A program made the position numbers and the translations under genes. A stretch of DNA of 64,000 nucleotides from Crossaster papposus (Eukaryota > Echinodermata > Asteroidea > Velatida > Solasteridae), in contig JBAIAA010000094.1 of assembly GCA_037893245.1 (NCBI GenBank), positions 1 to 64,000 of the forward strand, given 5' to 3'. Of this stretch, positions 1-10,091 are shown in pieces. Below the pieces are notes generated by a model. The model made no database searches. It saw nothing but the letters and a program-made list of their open reading frames with translations, and had not been told where the DNA came from. How positions within the stretch are numbered: position 1 is the stretch's first letter; each line of letters opens with the position of its first letter.

Positions 1-86
1 AGGTAAAAAGTGCCGAAAAGTGTTTGTTAGGCTCAATGGGCGCTATAGACCATTTTGGAGTGTTGTAAGTCAATTTCGTGATCTGA
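1..86 (+). repeat. Representative 86-bp satellite monomer
   Basis: First full monomer, used here to set the phase; the next copy starts at base 87 with the same AGGTAAA. Conserved parts are AGGTAAA (1-7), the CAATGGGCGCTAT core (34-46) and TTTCGTGATCTGA (74-86). Diagnostic variable sites are: A or T at 8; CCG, CCA or TCG at 13-15; GTG or ATG after the A-run; TTTGTTAGG, TTTCTTAGG, TTTCTTACT, TTTGTTATG or TTTGTTAAG at 23-31; GAGC, GACC or ACGC around 48-51; TTGTTAGTCC, TTGTAAGTCA, TTTTTAGTC, TTGGAAGTCC or TAGTAAGTCC at 62-72. 86 is not a multiple of 3, so the reading frame shifts at each copy. Confidence 0.95.
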
Positions 87-1660
87 AGGTAAATAGTGCC
101 GAAAAGTGTTTGTTAGGCTCAATGGGCGCTATAGAGCATTTGGGAGTGTTTTTAGTCAATTTCGTGATCTGAAGGTAAATAGTGCCAAAAAGTGTTTGTT
201 AGGCTCAATGGGCGCTATAGACCATTTGGGAGTGTTGTAAGTCAATTTCGTGATCTGAAGGTAAAAAGTGCCGAAAAATGTTTGTTAGGCTCAATGGGCG
301 CTATAGAGCATTTGGGAGTGTTGGAAGTCCATTTCGTGATCTGAAGGTAAATAGTGCCAAAAAGTGTTTGTTAGACTCAATGGGCGCTATAACGCATTTG
401 GGAGTGTTGTTAGTCCATTTCGTGATCTGAAGGTAAAAAGTGCCGAAAAGTGTTTGTTAGGCTCAATGGGCGCTATAGAGCATTTGGGAGTGTTGTTAGT
501 CCATTTCGTGATCTGAAGGTAAAAAGTGCCGAAAAGTGTTTGTTAGGCTCAATCGGCGCTATAGAGCATTTGGGAGTGTTGTTAGTCCATTTCGTGATCT
601 GAAGGTAAAAAGTGCCGAAAAGTGTTTGTTAGGCTCAATGGGCGTTATAGACCATTTTGAAGTGTTGTAAGTCCATTTCGTGATCTGAAGGTAAATAGTG
701 CCGAAAAGTGTTTGTTAGGCTCAATGGGCGCTATAGACCATTTTGGAGTGTAGTAAGTCCATTTCGTGATCTGACGGTGAATAGTGCCGAAAAGTGTTTG
801 TTATGCTCAATGGGCGCTATAGACCATTTGGGAGTGTTGTTAGTCAATTTCGTGATCTGAAGGTAAAAAGTGCCGAAAAGTGTTTCTTAGGCTCAATGGG
901 CGCTATAGAGCATTTGGGAGTGTTGTTAGTCAATTTCGTGATCTGAAGGTAAAAAGTGCCGAAAAGTGTTTGTTAGGCTCAATGGGCGCTATAGAGCATT
1001 TGGGAGTGTTGTAAGTCCATTTTGTGATCTGAAGGTAAATAGTGCCGAAAAGTGTTTGTTAGGCTCAATGGGCGCTATAGAGCATTTGGGAGTGTTGTTA
1101 GTCAATTTCGGGATCTGAAGGTAAAAAGTGCCGAAAAGTGTTTCTTAGGCTCAATGGGCGCTATAGAGCATTTGGGAGTGTTGTTAGTCAATTTCGTGAT
1201 CTAAAGGTAAAAAGTGCCGAAAAGTGTTTCTTAGGCTCAATGGGCGCTATAGACCATTTTGGAGTGTTGTAAGTCAATTTCGTGATCTGAAGGTAAATAG
1301 TGCCGAAAAGTGTTTGTTAGGCTCAATGGGCGCTATAGAGCATTTGGGAGTGTTTTTAGTCAATTTCGTGATCTGAAGGTAAATAGTGCCGAAAAGTGTT
1401 TCTTACTCTCAATGGGCGCTATAGACCATTTTGTAGTGTTGTAAGTCCATTTCGTGATCTGAAGGTAAATAGTGCCAAAAAGTGTTTGTTAGGCTCAATG
1501 GGCGCTATAGACCATTTGGGAGTGTTGTAAGTCAATTTCGTGATCTGAAGGTAAAAAGTGCCGAAAAATGTTTGTTAGGCTCAATGGGCGCTATAACGCA
1601 TTTGGGAGTGTTGTTAGTCCATTTCGTGATCTGAACTTAAAAAGTGCCGAAAAGTGTTTG
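1..1660 (+). repeat. Satellite HOR segment, left end of window
   Basis: About 19 monomers with a distinctive subtype order: AATCGGCGC near 551, GGGCGTTATAG near 640, GACGGTGAATAG near 773, TTCGGGATC near 1107, GATCTAAAGG near 1199 and ATTTTGTAGTG near 1429. The same markers recur in the same order from about 33,930. The repeat continues off the left edge of the window. Nothing but satellite is seen here. Confidence 0.9.
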
Positions 1661-2522
1661 TTAAGCTCAATGGGCGCTATAGAGCATTTGGGAGTGTTGT
1701 TAGTCCATTTCGTGATCTGAAGGTAAAAAGTGCCGAAAAGTGTTTGTTAGGCTCAATGGGCGCTATAGAGCATTTGGGAGTGTTTTTAGTCCATTTCGTG
1801 ATCTGAAGGTAAAAAGTGCCGAAAAGTGTTTGTTAGGCTCAATGGGCGCTATAGAGCATTTGGGAGTGTTGTTAGTCCATTTCGTGATCTGAAGGTAAAA
1901 AGTGTCGAAAAGTGTTTGTTAGGCTCAATGGGCGCTATAGACCATTTTGGAGTGTTTGTAAGTCCATTTCGTGATCTGAAGGTAAATAGTGCCGAAAAGT
2001 GTTTGTTAGGCTCAATGGGCGCTATAGACCATTTTGGAGTGTAGTAAGTCCATTTCGTGATCTGAAGTTAAATAGTGCCGAAAAGTGTTTGTTAAGCTCA
2101 ATGGGCGCTATAGAGCATTTGGGAGTGTTGTTAGTCCATTTCGTGATCTGAAGGTAAAAAGTGCCGAAAAGTGTTTGTTAGGCTCAATGGGCGCTATAGA
2201 GCATTTGGGAGTGTTTTTAGTCCATTTCGTGATCTGAAGGTAAAAAGTGCCGAAAAGTGTTTGTTAGGCTCAATGGGCGCTATAGAGCATTTGGGAGTGT
2301 TGTTAGTCCATTTCGTGATCTGAAGGTAAAAAGTGTCGAAAAGTGTTTGTTAGGCTCAATGGGCGCTATAGACCATTTTGGAGTGTTTGTAAGTCCATTT
2401 CGTGATCTGAAGGTAAATAGTGCCGAAAAGTGTTTGTTAGGCTCAATGGGCGCTATAGACCATTTTGGAGTGTAGTAAGTCCATTTCGTGATCTGAAGTT
2501 AAATAGTGCCGAAAAGTGTTTG
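1661..2522 (+). repeat. 431-bp (5-monomer) tandem duplication
   Basis: Two adjacent copies, about 1661-2091 and 2092-2522. Both begin with the uncommon TTAAGCTCAA variant (at 1661 and 2092, exactly 431 apart) and both contain the same run of subtypes, including one 87-bp monomer, so 5 x 86 + 1. The monomer before the first copy reads GAACTTAAAAAG and before the second GAAGTTAAATAG, which marks the exchange point. The corresponding place at 35,180-35,640 has only one copy, so this looks like a local expansion. Confidence 0.85.
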
Positions 2523-5293
2523 TTAGGCTCAATGGGCGCTATAGAGCATTTGGGAGTGTTGTTAGTCAATTTCGTGATCTGAAGGTAAAAAGTGCCGAAA
2601 AGTGTTTCTTAGGCTCAATGGGCGCTATTGAGCATTTGGGAGTGTTGTTAGTCAATTTCGTGATCTGAAGGTAAAAAGTGCCGAAAAGTGTTTCTTAGGC
2701 TCAATGGGCGCTATTGAGCATTTGGGAGTGTTGTTAGTCAATTTCGTGATCTGAAGGTAAAAAGTGCCGAAAAGTGTTTCTTAGGCTCAATGGGCGCTAT
2801 AGACCATTTTGGGAGTGTTGTAAGTCAATTTCGTGATCTGAAGGTAAATAGTGCCAAAAAGTGTTTGTTAGGCTCAATGGGCGCTATAACGCATTTGGGA
2901 GTGTTGTTAGTCCATTTCGTGATCTGAAGGTAAAAAGTGCCGAAAAGTGTTTGTTAGGCTCAATGGGCGCTATAGAGCATTTGGGAGTGTTGTTAGTCCA
3001 TTTCGTGATCTGAAGGTAACAAGTGCCGAAAAGTGTTTGTTAGGCTCAATGGGCGCTATAGAGCATTTGGGAGTGTTGTTAGTCCATTTCGTGATCTGAA
3101 GGTAAAAAGTGTCGAAAAGTGTTTGTTAGGCTCAATGGGCGCTATAGACCATTTTGGAGTGTTTGTAAGTCCATTTCGTGATCTGAAGGTAAATAGTGCC
3201 GAAAAGTGTTTGTTAGGCTCAATGGGCGCTATAGACCATTTTGGAGTGTAGTAAGTCCATTTCGTGATCTGAAGTTAAATAGTGCCGAAAAGTGTTTGTT
3301 AGGCTCAATGGGCGCTATAGAGCATTTGGGAGTGTTGTTAGTCAATTTCGTGATCTGAAGGTAAAAAGTGCCGAAAAGTGTTTCTTAGGCTCAATGGGCG
3401 CTATAGACCATTTTGGAGTGTTGTAAGTCAATTTCGTGATCTGAAGGTAAATAGTGCCGAAAAGTGTTTGTTGGGTTCAATGGGCGCTATAGAGCATTTG
3501 GGAGTGTTTTTAGTCAATTTCGTGATCTGAAGGTAAATAGTGCCAAAAAGTGTTTGTTAGGCTCAATGGGCGCTATAGACCATTTGGGAGTGTTGTTAGT
3601 CCATTTCGTGATCTGAAGGTAAAAAGTGTCGAAAAGTGTTTGTTAGGCTCAATGGGCGCTATAGACCATTTTGGAGTGTTTGTAAGTCCATTTCGTGATC
3701 TGAAGGTAAATAGTGCCGAAAAGTGTTTGTTAGGCTCAATGGGCGCTATAGACCATTTTGGAGTGTAGTAAGTCCATTTCGTGATCTGAAGTTAAATAGT
3801 GCCGAAAAGTGTTTGTTAGGCTCAATGGGCGCTATAGAGCATTTGGGAGTGTTGTTAGTCCATTTCGTGATCTGAAGGTAAAAAGTGCCGAAAAGTGTTT
3901 GTTAGGCTCAATGGGCGCTATAGAGCATTTGGGAGTGTTTTTAGTCCATTTCGTGATCTGAAGGTAAAAAGTGCCGAAAAGTGTTTGTTAGGCTCAATGG
4001 GCGCTATAGAGCATTTGGGAGTGTTGTTAGTCCATTTCGTGATCTGAAGGTAAAAAGTGTCGAAAAGTGTTTGTTAGGCTCAATGGGCGCTATAGACCAT
4101 TTTGGAGTGTTTGTAAGTCCATTTCGTGATCTGAAGGTAAATAGTGCCGAAAAGTGTTTGTTAGGCTCAATGGGCGCTATAGACCATTTTGGAGTGTAGT
4201 AAGTCCATTTCGTGATCTGAAGTTAAATAGTGCCGAAAAGTGTTTGTTAGGCTCAATGGGCGCTATAGAGCATTTGGGAGTGTTGTTAGTCAATTTCGTG
4301 ATCTGAAGGTAAAAAGTGCCGAAAAGTGTTTCTTAGGCTCAATGGGCGCTATTGAGCATTTGGGAGTGTTGTTAGTCAATTTCGTGATCTGAAGGTAAAA
4401 AGTGCCGAAAAGTGTTTCTTAGGCTCAATGGGCGCTATTGAGCATTTGGGAGTGTTGTTAGTCAATTTCGTGATCTGAAGGTAAAAAGTGCCGAAAAGTG
4501 TTTCTTAGGCTCAATGGGCGCTATAGACCATTTTGGGAGTGTTGTAAGTCAATTTCGTGATCTGAAGGTAAATAGTGCCAAAAAGTGTTTGTTAGGCTCA
4601 ATGGGCGCTATAACGCATTTGGGAGTGTTGTTAGTCCATTTCGTGATCTGAAGGTAAAAAGTGCCGAAAAGTGTTTGTTAGGCTCAATGGGCGCTATAGA
4701 GCATTTGGGAGTGTTGTTAGTCCATTTCGTGATCTGAAGGTAACAAGTGCCGAAAAGTGTTTGTTAGGCTCAATGGGCGCTATAGAGCATTTGGGAGTGT
4801 TGTTAGTCCATTTCGTGATCTGAAGGTAAAAAGTGTCGAAAAGTGTTTGTTAGGCTCAATGGGCGCTATAGACCATTTTGGAGTGTTTGTAAGTCCATTT
4901 CGTGATCTGAAGGTAAATAGTGCCGAAAAGTGTTTGTTAGGCTCAATGGGCGCTATAGACCATTTTGGAGTGTAGTAAGTCCATTTCGTGATCTGAAGTT
5001 AAATAGTGCCGAAAAGTGTTTGTTAGGCTCAATGGGCGCTATAGAGCATTTGGGAGTGTTGTTAGTCAATTTCGTGATCTGAAGGTAAAAAGTGCCGAAA
5101 AGTGTTTCTTAGGCTCAATGGGCGCTATAGACCATTTTGGAGTGTTGTAAGTCAATTTCGTGATCTGAAGGTAAATAGTGCCGAAAAGTGTTTGTTGGGT
5201 TCAATGGGCGCTATAGAGCATTTGGGAGTGTTTTTAGTCAATTTCGTGATCTGAAGGTAAATAGTGCCAAAAAGTGTTTGTTAGGCTCAATGG
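1846..5293 (+). repeat. 1,724-bp (20-monomer) tandem duplication
   Basis: Two adjacent copies, about 1846-3569 and 3570-5293. Subtypes match at offset 1,724, including the private GTTGGGTTC variant (3469 and 5193), the GGTAACAAGTG variant (3016 and 4740), repeated TATTGAGC monomers and GACCATTTTGGGAG near 2810 and 4534. At the junction near 3570 a monomer starting as GACCATTTGGGAG continues as GTTGTTAGTCC. The two copies differ at only a few sites, for example TTAAGCTC at 2092 against TTAGGCTC at 3816. Such near-identity indicates a recent event. It contains the 431-bp duplication in degraded form. Confidence 0.88.
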
Positions 5294-6189
5294 TCGCTAT
5301 AGACCATTTGGGAGTGTTGTAAGTCAATTTCGTGATCTGAAGGTAAATAGTGCCAAAAAGTGTTTGTTAGGCTCAATGGGCGCTATAACGCATTTTGGAG
5401 TGTTGTTAGTCCATTTCGTGATCTGAAGGTAAAAAGTGCCGAAAAGTGTTTGTTAGGCTCAATGGGCGCTATAGAGCATTTGGGAGTGTTGTTAGTCCAT
5501 TTCGTGATCTGAAGGTAAAAAGTGCCGAAAAGTGTTTGTTAGGCTCAATGGGCGCTATAGACCATTTGGGAGTGTTGTTAGTCCATTTCGTGATCTGAAG
5601 GTAAAAAGTGTCGAAAAGTGTTTGTTAGGCTCAATGGGCGCTATAGACCATTTTGGAGTGTTTGTAAGTCCATTTCGTGATCTGAAGGTAAATAGTGCCG
5701 AAAAGTGTTTGTTAGGCTCAATGGGCGCTATAGACCATTTTGGAGTGTAGTAAGTCCATTTCGTGATCTGAAGTTAAATAGTGCCGAAAAGTGTTTGTTA
5801 GGCTCAATGGGCGCTATAGAGCATTTGGGAGTGTTGTTAGTCAATTTCGTGATCTGAAGGTAACAAGTGCCGAAAAGTGTTTCTTAGGCTCAATGGGCGC
5901 TATTGAGCATTTGGGAGTGTTGTTAGTCAATTTCGTGATCTGAAGGTAAAAAGTGCCGAAAAGTGTTTCTTAGGCTCAATGGGAGCTATAGACCATTTTG
6001 GAGTGTTGTAAGTCAATTTCGTGATCTGAAGGTAAATAGTGCCGAAAAGTGTTTGTTAGGTTCAATGGGCGCTATAGAGCATTTGGGAGTGTTTTTAGTC
6101 AATTTCGTGATCTGAAGGTAAATAGTGCCAAAAAGTGTTTGTTAGGCTCAATGGGCGCTATAGACCATTTGGGAGTGTTGTAAGTCAAT
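5294..6189 (+). repeat. Satellite segment after the 1,724-bp duplication
   Basis: About ten monomers continuing the same HOR theme, with an 87-bp subtype near 5660 and a private GGGAGCTATAG core near 5982, one of the rare changes inside the otherwise conserved core. No other sequence class is visible. Confidence 0.8.
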
Positions 6190-9100
6190 TTCGTGATCTG
6201 AAGGTAAATAGTGCCAAAAAGTGTTTGTTAGGCTCAATGGGCGCTATAGAGCATTTGGGAGTGTTTTTAGTCAATTTCGTGATCTGAAGGTAAATAGTGC
6301 CGAAAAGTGTTTCTTACTCTCAATGGGCGCTATAGACCATTTTGGAGTGTTGTAAGTCCATTTCGTGATCTGAAGGTAAAAAGTGCCGAAAAATGTTTGT
6401 TAGGCTCAATGGGCGCTATAGAGCATTTGGGAGTGTTGTTAGTCCATTTCGTGATCTGAAGGTAAATAGTGCCAAAAAGTGTTTGTTAGGCTCAATTGGG
6501 CGCTATAACGCATTTGGGAGTGTTTTTAGTCAATTTCGTGATCTGAAGGTAAATAGTGCCAAAAAGTGTTTCTTAGGCTCAATGGGCGCTATAGAGCATT
6601 TGGGAGTGTTGTTAGTCAATTTCGTGATCTGAAGGTAAAAAGTGTCGAAAAGTGTTTCTTAGGCTCAATGGGCGCTATAGACCATTTTGGAGTGTTGTAA
6701 GTCAATTTCGTGATCTGAAGGTAAATAGTGCCGAAAAGTGTTTGTTAGGCTCAATGGGCGCTATAGAGCATTTGGGAGTGTTTTTAGTCAATTTCGTGAT
6801 CTGAAGGTAAATAGTGCCGAAAAGTGTTTCTTACTCTCAATGGGCGCTATAGACCATTTTGGAGTGTTGTAAGTCCATTTCGTGATCTGAAGGTAAAAAG
6901 TGCCGAAAAATGTTTGTTAGGCTCAATGGGCGCTATAGAGCATTTGGGAGTGTTGTTAGTCCATTTTGTGATCTGAAGGTAAATAGTGCCGAAAAGTGTT
7001 TCTTAGGCTCAATGGGCGCTATAGAGCATTTGGGAGTGTTGTTAGTCAATTTCGTGATCTGAAGGTAAAAAGTGCCGAAAAGTGTTTCTTAGGCTCAATG
7101 GGCGCTATAGACCATTTTGGAGTGTTGTAAGTCAATTTCGTGATCTGAAGGTAAATAGTGCCGAAAAGTGTTTGTTAGGCTCAATGGGCGCTATAGAGCA
7201 TTTGGGAGTGTTTTTAGTCAATTTCGTGATCTGAAGGTAAATAGTGCCGAAAAGTGTTTCTTACTCTCAATGGGCGCTATAGACCATTTTGGAGTGTTGT
7301 AAGTCCATTTCGTGATCTGAAGGTAAAAAGTGCCGAAAAATGTTTGTTAGGCTCAATGGGCGCTATAGAGCATTTGGGAGTGTTGTTAGTCCATTTCGTG
7401 ATCTGAAGGTAAAAAGTGCCGAAAAGTGTTTGTTAGGCTCAATGGGCGCTATAGACCATTTTGAAGTGTTGTAAGTCCATTTCGTGATCTGACGGTGAAT
7501 AGTGCCGAAAAGTGTTTGTTATGCTCAATGGGCGCTATAGACCATTTGAGAGTGTTGTTAGTCAATTTCGTGATCTGAAGGTAAAAAGTGCCGAAAAGTG
7601 TTTCTTAGGCTCAATGGGCGCTATAGAGCATTTGGGAGTGTTGTTAATCAATTTCGTGATCTGAAGGTAAAAAGTGCCGAAAAGTGTTTGTTAGGCTCAA
7701 TGGGCGCTATAGAGCATTTGGGAGTGTTGTAAGTCCATTTTGTGATCTGAAGGTAAATAGTGCCGAAAAGTGTTTGTTAGGCTCAATGGGCGCTATAGAG
7801 CATTTGGGAGTGTTGTTAGTCAATTTCGTGATCTGAAGGTAAAAAGTGCCGAAAAGTGTTTCTTAGGCTCAATGGGCGCTATAGAGCATTTGGGAGTGTT
7901 GTTAGTCAATTTCGTGATCTGAAGGTAAAAAGTGCCGAAAAGTGTTTGTTAGGCTCAATGGGCGCTATAGAGCATTTGGGAGTGTTGTTAGTCAATTTCG
8001 TGATCTGAAGGTAAAAAGTGCCGAAAAGTGTTTATTAGGCTCAATGGGCGCTATAGAGCATTTGGGAGTGTTGTTAGTCAATTTCGTGATCTGAAGGTAA
8101 AAAGTGCCGAAAAGTGTTTCTTAGGCTCAATGGGCGCTATAGACCATTTTGGAGTGTTGTAAGTCAATTTCGTGATCTGAAGGTAAAAAGTGCCGAAAAA
8201 TGTTTCTTACTCTCAATGGGCGCTATAGACCATTTTGGAGTGTTGTAAGTCCGTTTCGTGATCTGAAGGTAAAAAGTGCCGAAAAATGTTTGTTAGGCTC
8301 AATGGGCGCTATAGAGCATTTGGGAGTGTTGTTAGTCCATTTCGTGATCTGAAGGTAAATAGTGCCAAAAAGTGTTTGTTAGGCTCAATGGGCGCTATAG
8401 AGCATTTGGGAGTGTTTTTAGTCAATTTCGTGATCTGAAGGTAAATAGTGCCGAAAAGTGTTTCTTACTCTCAATGGGCGCTATAGACCATTTTGGAGTG
8501 TTGTAAGTCCATTTCGTGATCTGAAGGTAAAAAGTGCCGAAAAATGTTTGTTAGGCTCAATGGGCGCTATAGAGCATTTGGGAGTGTTGTTAGTCCATTT
8601 CGTGATCTGAAGGTAAATAGTGCCAAAAAGTGTTTGTTAGGCTCAATTGGGCGCTATAACGCATTTGGGAGTGTTTTTAGTCAATTTCGTGATCTGAAGG
8701 TAAATAGTGCCAAAAAGTGTTTCTTAGGCTCAATGGGCGCTATAGAGCATTTGGGAGTGTTGTTAGTCAATTTCGTGATCTGAAGGTAAAAAGTGTCGAA
8801 AAGTGTTTCTTAGGCTCAATGGGCGCTATAGACCATTTTGGAGTGTTGTAAGTCAATTTCGTGATCTGAAGGTAAATAGTGCCGAAAAGTGTTTGTTAGG
8901 CTCAATGGGCGCTATAGAGCATTTGGGAGTGTTTTTAGTCAATTTCGTGATCTGAAGGTAAATAGTGCCGAAAAGTGTTTCTTACTCTCAATGGGCGCTA
9001 TAGACCATTTTGGAGTGTTGTAAGTCCATTTCGTGATCTGAAGGTAAAAAGTGCCGAAAAATGTTTGTTAGGCTCAATGGGCGCTATAGAGCATTTGGGA

Positions 9101-10091
9101 GTGTTGTTAGTCCATTTTGTGATCTGAAGGTAAATAGTGCCGAAAAGTGTTTCTTAGGCTCAATGGGCGCTATAGAGCATTTGGGAGTGTTGTTAGTCAA
9201 TTTCGTGATCTGAAGGTAAAAAGTGCCGAAAAGTGTTTCTTAGGCTCAATGGGCGCTATAGACCATTTTGGAGTGTTGTAAGTCAATTTCGTGATCTGAA
9301 GGTAAATAGTGCCGAAAAGTGTTTGTTAGGCTCAATGGGCGCTATAGAGCATTTGGGAGTGTTTTTAGTCAATTTCGTGATCTGAAGGTAAATAGTGCCG
9401 AAAAGTGTTTCTTACTCTCAATGGGCGCTATAGACCATTTTGGAGTGTTGTAAGTCCATTTCGTGATCTGAAGGTAAAAAGTGCCGAAAAATGTTTGTTA
9501 GGCTCAATGGGCGCTATAGAGCATTTGGGAGTGTTGTTAGTCCATTTCGTGATCTGAAGGTAAAAAGTGCCGAAAAGTGTTTGTTAGGCTCAATGGGCGC
9601 TATAGACCATTTTGAAGTGTTGTAAGTCCATTTCGTGATCTGACGGTGAATAGTGCCGAAAAGTGTTTGTTATGCTCAATGGGCGCTATAGACCATTTGA
9701 GAGTGTTGTTAGTCAATTTCGTGATCTGAAGGTAAAAAGTGCCGAAAAGTGTTTCTTAGGCTCAATGGGCGCTATAGAGCATTTGGGAGTGTTGTTAATC
9801 AATTTCGTGATCTGAAGGTAAAAAGTGCCGAAAAGTGTTTGTTAGGCTCAATGGGCGCTATAGAGCATTTGGGAGTGTTGTAAGTCCATTTTGTGATCTG
9901 AAGGTAAATAGTGCCGAAAAGTGTTTGTTAGGCTCAATGGGCGCTATAGAGCATTTGGGAGTGTTGTTAGTCAATTTCGTGATCTGAAGGTAAAAAGTGC
10001 CGAAAAGTGTTTCTTAGGCTCAATGGGCGCTATAGAGCATTTGGGAGTGTTGTTAGTCAATTTCGTGATCTGAAGGTAAAAAGTGCCGAAA
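6190..10091 (+). repeat. Two ~1.75-kb satellite copies offset by 2,151 bp
   Basis: About 6190-7940 repeats as about 8341-10091. Shared private marks at exactly 2,151 bp include a one-base insertion giving CTCAATTGGGCGC (6491 and 8642), CCATTTTGTG (6961 and 9112), GACCATTTTGAAG (near 7450 and 9601) and GTTAATCAATT (7643 and 9794). The match breaks near 7940/10091, where TTTGTTAGG faces TTTCTTAGG, and before 6190/8341, where TAAGTCAATT faces TTAGTCCAT. About 400 bp of other monomers (7941-8340) separates the copies; it includes a combination of AAAATG with TTTCTTACTC near 8199 that recurs near 37,441. Boundaries are accurate to about one monomer. Confidence 0.85.

Noticed and set aside
40-51. 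CTATAG as a TATA-type promoter or palindromic operator
   Set aside because: It is a six-base palindrome present in most monomers and has no gene downstream; nothing supports a promoter.
70-92. CENP-B box at TTTCGTGATCTGAAGG or the variant with GACGGTGA
   Set aside because: TTCG is present, but the required A is missing and the CGG of the variant is one base too far away. The resemblance is to a four-base core plus a GG, too weak to claim.
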